A DNA stretch of 64,000 nt from Thozetella sp. PMI_491 (taxonomy: Eukaryota > Ascomycota > Sordariomycetes > Chaetosphaeriales > Chaetosphaeriaceae). The stretch is from NCBI GenBank assembly GCA_021432635.1, contig MU270017.1:1118566-1182565 (forward strand), in the 5' to 3' direction. Below are positions 42,475 through 53,889 of this stretch, in pieces. The position numbers and the translations under genes were made by a program. The notes beneath the pieces were generated by a model. That model did not search any database. It worked only from the letters and a program-made list of their open reading frames with translations, and was not told where the DNA came from. How positions within the stretch are numbered: the first letter of the stretch is position 1; the number at the start of each line of letters is the position of its first letter.

Positions 42475-44288
42475 CTAGTGGTCGTGTCCATCGTCCTCTG
42501 GCTGCATCTCGGGATCCAGCTTGATCAGGGTATCGATACGCATGATGCTGATGCACGCCTCCACGGCACTCTTCAACTGCCGAATCTTGCTCACGCTGGG
42601 CTCCAGCACGCCTGCCTTAACCTCGTCCACGACCTTGCCCTTCGCCAGATCCAGGCCGTAGTTCTTGTATGCCTTCTTCCTGGCCACCGTCTTCTCGTCT
42701 TCGTTCGCCTCGCCCTCCGCAATGCGCTGCGAGAGGGCGTGCCTTGACCGCAGCTGGGCGACGAGCTCAGAAGCATCCTTCGCGGCATTAACCGCCAACG
42801 TCTTGGGGATGATGAGGAGCGACTGGGCGAACTCGCCGATAGCGAGCTGCTCCCGAGATCCGACAGTGCCGGCAAATTCCTCGAGGTAGATGTGCAGGGC
42901 AGTCTCGGCTGCGCCACCGCCGGGGACGACGCTGCCGCTCTCCAGGGTCCTCTTGACGGCGCACAAGCTGTCATGGACCGACCGCTCCATCTCGTCGAGC
43001 GAGAAGTCGTTGGGACCGCGGAGGATGATGGAGGCTGACGAGTGGACCTTGGTGCCCTTGACCAATATGCACTCGTCATCTGAAATGCGCTCCTGCACTA
43101 CCTCTTCGGCGTGGCCGAGGTACGATGGCTCGAATTTCTCGTCACCATTCAGGTCGGAAAGGGTGCTGAGTAGGGTAGCGCCAGTGGCCTTTGCGATGCG
43201 CCGCAGGTCCTCCTTCTTGCATCGCCGCACGGCCATGGCGCCCTTCTCGATGAACAGCTTCAATACCAAGTCGTCGATTCCCTTGGTTGTGAGGACGACG
43301 TTGGCACCCGCCTTCAAAATCATTTCCACCCGCTCGATCACCATACCGGCCTCCCGCGCCCGGATCTGCTCGAGCTGCTGCGGGTCGTCGATAGTGATCT
43401 GCACGCCCAGCTTCATTCGCTCTTTCTGCAGGTTCATATCGAGAACTGCGATCTTGGCATCTGTTATCCGCGTCTTCATGGCCTGAGAGGCGACCGTGCA
43501 GTTCAGCGCGTAGCCCTTGACCAAGACCGACTCCAGCGCCGATTTGCCGTGCGCCTTGAGGATGTTGACGGCTTTGACTGGGTACTTAACCTCCTGCTTG
43601 TTGTTCGTCATCTTAACGGCCTGCATGGCGTCCACCACCATGCTCGCAAAGAAGTCCGAATCCGAGCCGATGATCTTGCTTGACATGGACGTCTTGGCGA
43701 TGTTTAGGAGCGAATCCCTCCCTAGCTTCTCCACCCTGATGCTGACATTCTCGTTCATGTACTTGACCGCCTCTCGTAACGCCAACCTGTAGCCGGTGAT
43801 GATGGTCGTTGGGTGTATCCGGTTCTTCATGAGCTCGTTACCTCTCCTGAGCAGCTCAGCCGCGATCAGGACGACCGAGGTGGTACCATCGCCGACTTCT
43901 TTGTCTTGCTGGTGCGCTAGATCTACCAGGATCTTTCCCGCGGGGTGCTCGATGTCGAGGAGGCTGAGAATAGTCGCGCCGTCGTTCGTCACCGTGACGT
44001 CCTAGCCAAGATTAGCGACGTGGGGTCAGTGTCCCGGCTGAGAAGGCGCTTCTTACACCGATATCGTCCACCATCATCTTGTCGAGGCCGCTCGGCCCGA
44101 AAGAGCTCTTTACAACGTTCGCGATGGCTTGCGTGGCGAGGACTACAGTCGCTAGTTAGCCGGCGGTCGGGAGCTCGAGAAAAAAATCGAGACTGCTTGC
44201 CATTTTGATCGCGGATATCTGCGCCCGAGATCTTCTGTCCACCCAGGAACAAAGTGCCAGTCCTTGACTGTTCGAATATGGAGGCCAT
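42475..44288 (-). CDS. CCT1: Chaperonin CCT/TRiC subunit alpha
   Basis: Three exons: 44288..44201, 44142..44057, 44001..42475 (566 aa). Intron 1 appears to be GC..AG (donor GGCAAGC, branch GCTAAC, acceptor TGTAG), as no GT keeps the frame. Group II chaperonin motifs: [29 protein letters not shown], the ATPase motif [13 protein letters not shown], and [17 protein letters not shown]. The alpha-subunit marks are the start [20 protein letters not shown] and [20 protein letters not shown], and the end [18 protein letters not shown]. It is one of eight different subunits of the cytosolic folding ring for actin and tubulin. All residues expected for ATP hydrolysis look present. Confidence 0.96.
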
Positions 44289-44716
44289 GGTTGAGCTTTC
44301 CGGGGTTTACGAGGCTTGAGTTGTATCCGGGGAGAAGGCGGCGACGATGTTCACTGTTTTGTTGACAGCTCCAGGCAACCCCCCCAGAGACTGAAGCTTC
44401 TAGGTCGAACCTGCCAGGCCGGGAACTTTTTCGCGGAGCCAAAGATTATTCCATTCCGCGACTAGGGTACAATCTGGAGCTCTTTATTGGACGAAGCTAT
44501 CCTAGAGCCCCACAAACCCTTGCAGCCCGACCCCTCAGTCGGTTTGACACACGACTTATCAAAAAAAGAACCCCGCCATTGATTTCGACCACTCCTTCCT
44601 GTCATGCCGGGTGAGTCAAGGGAAGCCGTCAACAATTGAGTCACAGAACATATCTTTTTCCATAAATTTGCCAGGAAATTCAGGGACGCTAGACGAAGGT
44701 CTCCAACGAAACAACC
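44289..44716. other. Divergent intergenic region, CCT1 / prolyl-tRNA synthetase
   Basis: 428 bases between two divergent housekeeping genes. A GTGAGT..GCCAG pair (44611 to about 44674) may be an intron in the synthetase leader. The ATG just before it would start an out-of-frame upstream frame. Confidence 0.5.
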
Positions 44717-46490
44717 ATGGCAGAATCTACAGAGCAATCGAAGAGTGCCATCAAGAAGGCCGAGAAGGCCGCCAAGATGGCCGCGCAAAAGGCTGAGAAG
44801 GCCGCGAAGCAAACTAGTGTCGCCGTGGTGGGCGGCAAGAAGGGAGACGACATCATCGGTATCACGGTCAAGAAGAACGAGGCATTCCCTCAATGGTACC
44901 AGGAGGTCGTCCTCAAGGCTGAGATGATCGAGTACTACAACGAGATCTCCGGTTTCTTCATCATGCGCCCCGCCACCATGTACATCTGGAACGTGATTCG
45001 CAAGTGGTTCCAGGAGCGCATCGAGGCCATGGGTGTCGAGGAGACCAGCTTTCCTATGTTCTTGTCCTCCAAGTCGCTCGAGAAGGAGAAGGACCATGTC
45101 GAGGGATTCGCTCCTGAGCTGGCTTGGGTGACGAAAGCGTGAGTGGCGCCCCTGTCGCAACCCCCCCCACCCCTGATGCTAATCTGCCGCCAGCGGCGAC
45201 AAGGACCTCGAGTTCCCCGTCGCGGTCCGTCCCACGTCTGTATGGATTCCCCGTATCCCTTCGCTTGGTCTGTAACTGACATTGGCCCAGGAAGCCGTCA
45301 TGTACCCCTACTACGCCAAGTGGATCCGAAGCCACCGCGATCTCCCTTTCCGCCTGAACCAATGGAACTCGGTCGTGCGGTGGGAGGCCAAGCAGACGAC
45401 TCCTTTCCTCCGAGCGCGCGAGTTCCTGTGGCAGGAGGGACACACTGCGCATCTCACCGAGACGCTTGCTGGGCAGGAGGTGCGGGAGATCCTCGAACTC
45501 TATGCCGGGGTTTACGAGCAGTTGCTTGCGGTCCCTGTTGTCCGAGGCACCAAGACCGAGGCGGAGAAGTTCGCTGGAGGCTACTACACCACCACGGTCG
45601 AAGGCTACATTCCCTCGAACGGACGTGGCATCCAGGGCGCCACCTCGCACTGTCTGGGCCAGAATTTCAGCAAGATGTTCGACATCACGGTCGAGGACCC
45701 CGAGAACAAGGGAAGCCACATCCACGTATGGCAGAACTCGTGGGGTCTCTCGACCCGTGTCATCGGCGTAATGGTCATGATCCACGGCGACGACAAGGGC
45801 CTAGTCCTCCCTCCCCGCATCGCCAAGATCCAGGTCATCTTAATTCCGGCCGGTATCACAGCCAAGACGACCCCTGAGAACAAGGAGGCGCACTACAAGA
45901 AGATCGATGAGCTGAAGGAGACGCTCAAGAAGGTCGGCGTTCGCACCGAGCTCGATCTGCGCGAGGGCTACACGACTCCTTGGAAGTTCAACGACTGGGA
46001 GCTCAAGGGTGTGCCTCTGCGCCTCGAGTTCGGCCCCAAGGACGCCGAGAAGGAGGTGGTTAGCTATGCCCGGCGGGATACTGGCGAAAAGGGCACCATC
46101 CCCATCGCGGAGATGGCCACCAAGGTCCCCGAGCTCCTGGAGACGATCCAGCAAGACCTCTATAACAAGGCCGACGCCGCGTTCCGAGAGCACCGTGTCC
46201 AGGTCACTAAGTGGGAGGATGTCATCCCCGCGCTTGATGCGAAGAATGTGGTCCTCATCCCCTCTTGCCTTGTCCCCGAGTGCGAGGATAAGATCAAGGA
46301 GCTGACGACTGGACGTACCGAGGAGGCCGCCGATACCGCTGAGGCCCAAAAGGCTCCCTCAATGGGCATGAAGAGCCTGTGCATCCCGTTCGAGCAGCCC
46401 GAAGGCCTCGTTAAGGGCGAGACCAAGTGTCTCAACCCCGAGTGCGGCCGGTTGGCCGAGAAGTGGTGCATGTTTGGCCGGAGTTACTAG
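44717..46490 (+). CDS. Cytosolic prolyl-tRNA synthetase (class II)
   Basis: Three exons: 44717..45138, 45194..45239 (46 nt), 45291..46490 (555 aa). An N-terminal Lys/Ala helix (SAIKKAEKAAKMAAQKAEKAA) is followed by the class II catalytic core: motif 1 around FPMFLSSKSLEKEKDHVEGF, motif 2 (LPFRLNQWNSVVRWEAKQTTPFLRAREFLWQEGHTAH), GQNFSKMFDI and QNSWGLSTR (motif 3). Then come the anticodon-binding domain (VILIPAGI to LDLREGYTTPWKFNDWELKGVPLRLEFGPKD) and a C-terminal Cys-containing zinc-type domain ending GRSY. This is the eukaryotic/archaeal ProRS type. Baker's yeast ProRS has an extra N-terminal editing-like domain that is absent here. Confidence 0.96.
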
Positions 46491-49400
46491 AGGACGAGGG
46501 GGGTCCAGAGATATCAAAAGCGTAGAAGGGTGGGCGTTCTCCTTCATGCTTGTCATTATTGCTATTTTTTCCACGACGAAGACCACGAGGGAAACGAATG
46601 AGCGCTCCTTGCCATGGCCGCGACGGCGCACACGCGCCTCGCCATTTAGCCTGTAGAGAGTAGCGAGGAGACCAAGATGTTTTAGCGCACATGTTACACA
46701 TCCTCAAAGATGCCAAAGATACCACTGTGACTTGTTGGCACGCTTATCCCCCACCCTGAAGATTTTGTCTCGCCCCCAGTGATTCTTCTCTTGCTTCCTC
46801 GCGATCCAACTACGCAATTGTCTTATCACTTATCGTGGGCTAGCCTGAGCCGCATACCGGCAGGATCCTTGGCTGCGTCTCACTCAGGTGGCCCCCTGGC
46901 ATGGTCGTTGGTGCCATTTATGGGCTTCCCTCCCCGGGGCTTACCAACGTGCTGCACTGGGCTGGAGTCGACGGGGCACACCATAACAGAAAGCGTATCG
47001 CATGTACCCCAGGTGCAAATGTCCTCGGGCCCGCCCTCCCAGATTTGCACCAAGGCGGGAGACAGGACAGGCAACCAATTGGAGGAGCAAGGGGGTTCCC
47101 TGACTTAGACTTCATCTGCAACGCCGCAGGGGCGGACGTTGGGCGGGCGAACCCTCTCAACCCCCTGAAAATAGCCTTGAACCCGTGTTCTAGCAGTTAG
47201 GCCACCACCACGCCATGTGCGATTGTATTGTTTGTGTCTGGTCGGACCGTCCCAACTCTGTCGAGCACGTTGGCACTTTATGTGCTACTGCATAGGGACG
47301 GATCGTGTTCAGCCACGGCTATCCCGGCCACAATGCGGTGACAAGTGTGGCTTTCTTTATGCTGTCGCCCGTCTGCCTTCCCGACCCCAGTCCAAGCTGC
47401 TGCGGCCAGGCTCTCCGCAAGCGCGGGGCCGGTCCGTCGAGGGTCGGCCGGGCTTACTGCTAGGTGCTAAGGTCTCTTTAGCAATCTAAGATCGAGCAAG
47501 GGCCGGCCGATACTTGCAATGCTTCCGGCGGATCGCGTCTAGGCCACCCGAAGCGCCAGGCGAGAGAGAAAGAGAGAACATGGGAGTGGAAGAAGGAGGG
47601 TACAGATCGGCGGTTCGAGCGCCTCGGAAGCGCGCACGTGCGGCACAACACTGCCGACATGAACATCTGTCACAGGGGGCTATAGCCTCAATCCGGGTTC
47701 TCTAAGCGGCGCCAGACATAGCATCAGAGCGCGCGACAACGACACCCTCGATCTCGAGCCTGGAATGCGCATCATCCAGCCTTGTCTGGCCTCAGTCGCT
47801 GACCCGGAGGTGTGGTGGGCTAAGAGACCCAAAAAGGACCAGAAGGACCATCCCCGACTCCCGACTCCCGACCCTCTCCGAAGAGCGCAGGCGGCGCATG
47901 CTGGGGGGGGTTCGAAATATTACGTGGCTGCTACGAAATTGGGCTTTGCTCTCTGCACACGGCCGGCCGTCGGTCATGTGAATGGCGTCGTGAATGGCGT
48001 CGTGCCAGCACTCGCACCGCTCCCCGAGCTTGAGGCAAGCCGAGTTTCCAGGAGTGTTTCTTCCGCCATCGCCTCCTGGGCTGCCCCCGATCCATTGGTC
48101 GGGAGCTCGGTGGCAAACGGCACGTGGGAGAGGCGCCATGGATTGACATTTGCCATTGCATGCGGCGACAGAAATCTTGCAAAGAAGCAAGGTTGGGATG
48201 TTCGCCGATTCGCAATGTGGTTCATCGCTGCGCTGTCGCGAGGCGACAAAAAAAAAACGGGGAGCCTCTCTTCTTTGCGATGCTCATCGATGTCATTTCT
48301 TCCCCGATCGGCGCCTCCAGGCACCCGATGGGCGGCTGTGACTGGCGGGCGGGGCCCACACCAGTATGCAAGAGCCAAACCGGGGGGTGGTTGTGGTGGA
48401 GCTCATGCCAAGCTCGCACCGCCACCACCTGCAGCTCTCAAGGGTTCAGCCAGGCCTGCAAGGCTTGCCTGGGCCGACGGTCGGGTATTCTCTTTTGTTA
48501 AAAAAAGAACAGCTAGCCGCGCCCCCGCCACCGCCCGCCCATCGTCGATTGGGTCGAGGGAGCCAACGGCTTACCTATGAGATAGATCGAAGCACACCGG
48601 GGCTTGACGGGCAAACGAGATTGCCCATGCTCCTTGGGCGGTCCTGCTCTTGGGATCTCTGATCTCTGGGGAAGCAGCGCGGCAAGACGGCAGAAAACGT
48701 GGAAAGAGGGTCTACCGAGTACCTACTAGGTGCCGTGGTGGCAAAGTGTTGGTCCCCGCGCAAAGGTTGCCGTCCAGTTGGGAAGAGAGACAGACGGGTG
48801 GCCACGTTTGGGCGAAGCTAAGATAAAAGAGAGAAATTAAACCAAAAAGGTACATAGTTACTAATTATACATGCTCAGAATTGCTTGCTAGGGCTAGCTC
48901 GCTGGGGCGGGAGGGGAGGAGTTTCCAGGCGAGATTCGCACCGCCCAAATATTGCAAGCGGACATGCCAATCCAGCGCGCCTGAGGTAAGACGGGAGCTG
49001 TCGGGCTGGGATAATATCACGGCTGGGGCTAGGCGCGGTGCTGGTTCGCGCTCCCCCAGGCCCCCGGTAGTGGACCATGTCCGATCCTTCCTTTTTAGCC
49101 CAGCAGAGAAGACAGCTTACTTAGTTGCGCTAAGATGGCATTGTTATGGTGCTGCCGATTAACCACCAGTCGAGAGGCCCTCGGACTTGTGTGAGCCACG
49201 CTAGAATCCAGCACGCACAGAGCTTGGGCTGGCTTTAACGGTAGCCTAGACTAGGAAGGGACGGGGAACTCGGGAGGCACCACCTCGCCTAGGGGCTAGG
49301 GCCAGCGCTGACCAGGAAGGACATTACCATATCTTACCTGGCTAGCTCCCTTGGGCAGTAAGGCAGCTGCTGGAGCGCAGCGCAGCGCAGCACAGCTTCT

Positions 49401-50074
49401 AGCTTCCTGCTTGCTTGCCTGGCTTGGTTGCTTTGGTTTGCTTCAAGGGTTCATGGGCTGGGGCAGCCCCCAGCACACCCGGTGGACCGCAGTGGGGGCC
49501 CCGCTGAGCCAAATCGAAGTCGCACACTCACACACACTCACACACACACTTCACACTGCCTGCCACACGCTGCCTGCCACAGAGGGTCACAGTGCAGGCC
49601 CTCTGTGTACCCCTGTTTGACAGCCGTAATTGTAGGCGGCGGAGAAATCCCCGTTGCACTGTCCCCCCGTACGGCCACTCCCCTTGCCTTTGCTTTTTTT
49701 GCTTCTTAACTGTCCAGCCCTCCTTCCTTCGCACGCTGTGCCTCCCCCCATGGTTCAAAACCTTCACACCCCCAGCTTGTGACCCTTTCCTTGTCTCTCC
49801 CCCCCCCCCTTTCCTTTTCATGTATCCATATTCTCTCGCTCCAGCCGGATCACCAACCTCGTAGCTCGCCTCCGTGGGAATCCGAGAAACTGGAACGACG
49901 ACGCCGGCGCCTGTGCAGCACACAGTACCTTGCGCGCCCACTTACAGCGAGCACCGCCAAGAGATCCCAACGACAAGCATCCCAGGCCCAAGGTGACCCG
50001 CGACGGCAGCGGCCCGGTCCATCACCAACACATGTCTTCGCTACGCTCGCCCGCGCTGCCGTGCTAGGTTTGCC
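46491..50074. other. Long gene-free region upstream of the cell-surface protein gene
   Basis: 3.6 kb with no convincing gene. The longest frame (47765-48580, plus) is low-complexity with no domain. The right half is pyrimidine-rich leader-like sequence with small simple repeats (GTGAATGGCGTC twice near 47980, CA-rich repeat near 49520-49550). Large upstream regions are common for surface-sensor genes, but that is only a guess at its purpose. Confidence 0.5.
49519..49553 (+). repeat. CA-rich simple repeat
   Basis: A CACACTCACACACACT-type simple sequence about 520 bases upstream of the surface-protein start. Imperfect, interrupted by T. Confidence 0.8.
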
Positions 50075-51700
50075 ATGAGAGCCGACCTGTTCCTCCGGCT
50101 GCCCGCACCCACAGCCGTACTCGTTCTGACGAGCCTGCTCGAGCTCGTGCCTGCGGCGCACGCCCTCTACAACCCGCGCGCGAGGTATACGGCACTGCCA
50201 GTGCCCACCGTCACCGTTGCGCATCATGTCCTCGACGTCGTGGCATGGCCGCCCCTTCCGACCACCCCTCCGCTCGACTTGTTTGATCTCCGTCGCCGCC
50301 AGGACGACAACACGATCTGCGGGTACGTAGGCGGCGATGCAGACATCCCGGCCACATGCGGGGCGGGGTCGCATTGCGTCCTCGACCCCGAACACGGTGC
50401 AATTGGGTGCTGTCCGAACGGGCAGGAGCCGTGCACGACGGGCATCTTCACAGGCTGCGTCGACTCCAACAGCCCGCCCCAGACGGAGCTCAACCCTTAC
50501 GTCTTCACGTGCCAGGGCGCGGGCAACGTATGCTACCAGAACCAATTCGACGGCGGCTTCTACCAGTTTGGGTGCGGGACGGCCAGCGACCTCGCCACCA
50601 CGGTCATAGCTACTGTTAGCGGGAAGACGCTGACCCGGGAGACCGAGACTTTCAGCTTCACTGCGACACCCACGACGCTGAGTGAGCCGACGACGATCGG
50701 CACCAAGACGAGCACCAGCACCACGAGCTCGAGCACTAGCTCCAGTTCCACAACCACAAGCACTACTTCTTCAACATCATCATCAACCAGCTCTACAACT
50801 TCCTCAACAAGCTCGACAACCTCAAAAACCTCGACGACACAAAGTTCTGCCACGCCTTCGGGGACGCTGCCTCCTGACGCACCGGGAAGCTCTACCACCG
50901 CGGCCCCTTCGAGTGGCAGCGGCCTTAATGTGGCGGCCATTGTGGGCGGAACGATCAGCGGTGTCGCCGTCATCGTGGCGGCCATTGCCTTGGGCTTCTG
51001 GTTGTACAACCGGCAGCATCGCGGTAACACCAGGGAGGGTCCCGGAGGTCCACCGGGCGGCGGCACGCAGTACATCAGTCCCACGTGGGAGGCTCGATCC
51101 GGGTTTGCGCCGGTGCACCAGACTTACGACGGCTACGAGACAGGCCTGCCACCGGAGGCTCACATGGGCTACACAGCAGAGATCAGTGGCGGCAATGGCA
51201 ACGGGGATTCTCATTCTCCGCTTGAAGGCGCCGACCGCACTTCCTACCCTCCTGCAACTGGTTATCACTACCCGGGACAGTTTGCAGCGGCGTACGCAGG
51301 AGCAGGAGCAGGTGCCGCGGCGGTCATAGGGGGCGCAGCAGCGGCTGGGGCAGCGGGAGCAGCGCATCAACACGCCGACGCCGAACCAGATCAGGTGCCG
51401 CTGACTCGCGAGATGGAAGACTTCACTCGGGGTTTTCACACGGCCCTTGGCAGAATCGGCGAGGAGGACGAGTTCAACGACCATCCCAGCAGCTCGAGCG
51501 GTGAACGCGTTGCAGTGAATGAGGGGAACGGAGTGATGAACGGCCGACTGAATGGACCCAGCAACGCGAGTGAGATGACGAACGGGGCGCGTCCCTCCCA
51601 CGAAGTGTCAGATGACGAAGGGGAAACCCCAGCAAACTACGGCAATCGGCCGCTATGGCAACAGAACCGCAGGACGAGCCGAGGCGTTGCATGGATGTGA
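50075..51700 (+). CDS. Single-span cell-surface protein with Cys-rich ectodomain (Mid2/WSC-sensor-like)
   Basis: Single exon, 541 aa. Signal peptide of about 29 residues (LLELVPAAHA end); an ectodomain with ten Cys between about residues 86 and 168; a Ser/Thr-rich stalk (about 205-285) suited to O-mannosylation; one membrane span (about 289-313, AAIVGGTISGVAVIVAAIALG); a short basic stop-transfer; and a cytosolic tail of about 225 residues with an Ala/Gly-rich stretch (AAAVIGGAAAAGAAGAA) and many acidic and Ser residues. The layout resembles fungal wall-integrity sensors, but the Cys spacing is not a standard WSC domain and I cannot name a family. The acidic tail may be a signalling docking region. 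Confidence 0.85.
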   Translation: MRADLFLRLPAPTAVLVLTSLLELVPAAHALYNPRARYTALPVPTVTVAHHVLDVVAWPPLPTTPPLDLFDLRRRQDDNTICGYVGGDADIPATCGAGSHCVLDPEHGAIGCCPNGQEPCTTGIFTGCVDSNSPPQTELNPYVFTCQGAGNVCYQNQFDGGFYQFGCGTASDLATTVIATVSGKTLTRETETFSFTATPTTLSEPTTIGTKTSTSTTSSSTSSSSTTTSTTSSTSSSTSSTTSSTSSTTSKTSTTQSSATPSGTLPPDAPGSSTTAAPSSGSGLNVAAIVGGTISGVAVIVAAIALGFWLYNRQHRGNTREGPGGPPGGGTQYISPTWEARSGFAPVHQTYDGYETGLPPEAHMGYTAEISGGNGNGDSHSPLEGADRTSYPPATGYHYPGQFAAAYAGAGAGAAAVIGGAAAAGAAGAAHQHADAEPDQVPLTREMEDFTRGFHTALGRIGEEDEFNDHPSSSSGERVAVNEGNGVMNGRLNGPSNASEMTNGARPSHEVSDDEGETPANYGNRPLWQQNRRTSRGVAWM

Positions 51701-53082
51701 GTGTGGAGCGAGGGAGAATCCACTTGAAGCCGGCCGGCGGTGTGCACGCATTGTACTGTACATAATGGCGGCGAGCGAAGGGCTCGCCTTCCAGGAGTGT
51801 GTTCATGATACCATGGCGTTTTTGGGGTGCAGCCACCAGGCATGGCGACTGGGTACTAGAACGGCAAGGGGCCACGATCACCATCGGCGTTTATTTTGGA
51901 GTCGGGGTCGCAATCTGCAGAGCCTGGATATGGTTGCTGCTCAAAATAACAGCAGTGTTGGATGCAACGGCTAGTACAGCATTGCCTCCAAGTAGGGATA
52001 ATTGCCAGATGCGGCATTGTCGATAGCTACAGGCTGCCTAATGCAAATCGTTTCAAACATGAACTTAGCCCCTACCCCTACCAACCGATACCGCAGATGA
52101 TATCGCTACGCAAAGGGGGGAGATGGATGGGCTGCGGACAAGCGCGCAGAGTCCCCGTAGGAACCCTGCCTCGCCCGAAGGCCGGGGGATGGCAGCTAGA
52201 TCGTCGGCGCAGCCCATCATCATATCAGCATTAAGCGCGGCCTTGCCCCAACTACGGTCCGACGAAGCCAGCCGCGAAGCCGTGAGACTTAAACTCCGAT
52301 GCCAGTCGTCGTCGAGTAAGCCACTGCGGCTTGGGTCTCTGCGCTAGCGCCGGGCGGCTGGCGAAGGCGAAGGCGAAGTCGTCAAATCCCATCCGTCCCG
52401 TTTAGGGCATATGACTGCGAATTACACGGCCGTCCCCTTCCAGCGGCATGCTACCCCGGATAACGTGACTTACTTAAAGCTGGGTGTAAAATCTTAGTAG
52501 AATCTATGTACGGCCAGGGCCCCGACTAGGCGCCGCCGAAAAGGGTATCGCGAGCCGCTTCCAGCAGACCTGACGTGTGCATCCTGCTTCCCATATCTCC
52601 CGCTCTAGACCGCCTAGCTAGACCATGAGAGTTCTAATTCTGCTGTGGGCTGTGTACTCGCGCGCTCACGCGTGAGGTTCTAGTGAAGTAAGAAGCCGTC
52701 GGGGCGAGTGGAGGATGGATGCCAGCAAGCGGGGCCTTGATATTACGGGGCAGGCATGGGCAAACAAACAGCACACGGCCATCCCCGTCTCACGGCGATC
52801 GCATTTAATCTGATCATGGTTAATGTAATAAAGCCTGTCTGGACCCCTCCGGGTCTTTGATAAGCTCCTAGTCTGGTTAAGTACAGTACAGGGGGGGTCA
52901 AGGCTGGCGTAAGACGTGTATGTCCATTTTCAGGCTGACAGTAGACTAGCATGCATGAGGAGCCTTCCTAACTTGCAAGTGGCCCTCGTAAGGAGGCCAG
53001 ATATAGCCCGGCCCGCGAAAGGGGTAGCAGCAGCAAAAACACACAAGATGCAGGCGGCTCCTTTCGTTACATCCTCTTCCGA
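51701..53082. other. Intergenic region, surface-protein gene / DJ-1 gene 3' ends
   Basis: 1.4 kb between converging genes. No gene or repeat recognised. Confidence 0.55.
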
Positions 53083-53889
53083 TCAAGCGAGCGCCTTGAC
53101 AATAGCCTCGCCGATGGCCTTGGCGCTCGACGGGTTCTGGCCCGTGATCAACTTGCCATCCACAACCACCTTCTCGCCCCACGGCTCGTCGGCCTTGACG
53201 TAGCGACCGCCGCTGACCTCGTTGAGCCTGGTCTCGAGGGGGAACGGCATGGCCTGGAGCAGGCCCACCTGCTCCTCCTCGACGTTGGAGAAGCCGGTCA
53301 CGCCCTTGCCGGCGATGAGGCTCTCGCCGCCGGGCAGCTTGACGTTAACTAAGACGGCAGGGCCGTGGCACACGGCCGACACGACCTTGCCCTGGGCCCA
53401 GAACTCGTTGATGAGCTGCTGCGAGTCGGCGTCGTCGGCCAGGTCCCACATGGGGCCGTGGCCGCCCGGGTAGAAGACGGCCTCATACTCGGAGGCCCGG
53501 CCGAGGAACGACGACAGCTTGGCCGTCTGCTCCCACAACGCCGTCTTGTCCTTCAGGAACGCCACCGAACTGGGGTCGCTCTTGAACGCCTCGACCGACG
53601 AGGGGTCTAGCGGGGCGACCCCACCGGCAGGCGAAGCGACGTCGACGTCATAGCCGGCCGCGACAAAGACGTCGTAGGCGTGCGAAAACTCGGGCTGCGC
53701 AGCCGTGTCAGCGGGCTTAGGGCTTCTCTGGTCTGCTGGCAATGGGCGGTTTGGGCAAGTGAAGGGGGGCGAGGGGACGACCCCTTCGGTCATTGATGGA
53801 TCATATCATACCAGATACCAGCCTGTGGGCTTGCCAGTCTCGCCCAACTTATCGTGAGAGGTGAGAACCACAAGAATCTTCTTGGCCAT
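53083..53889 (-). CDS. DJ-1/PfpI superfamily protein, Hsp31-type (glyoxalase III / chaperone)
   Basis: Two exons, 53889..53812 and 53694..53083 (229 aa). Exon 1 encodes MAKKILVVLTSHDKLGETGKPTGWYL and joins in phase to PEFSHAYDVFVAAGYDVDVASPAGG, as in yeast Hsp31 (WYLPE junction). The nucleophile elbow is VSAVCHGPAVLV, with the catalytic Cys followed by His. The Glu and His partners are likely in EAVFYPGGHGPMWDL. Such enzymes convert methylglyoxal to lactate without glutathione and act in stress survival. The intron has an exact CTGAC branch and GCGCAG acceptor. A longer frame open upstream of exon 2 encodes no homology and is intronic. Confidence 0.93.

Noticed and set aside
47765-48580. 271-codon plus-strand open frame
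   Set aside because: Low-complexity Ala/Pro/Arg-rich with no domain and no splice partner; typical of chance frames in GC-rich fungal DNA.
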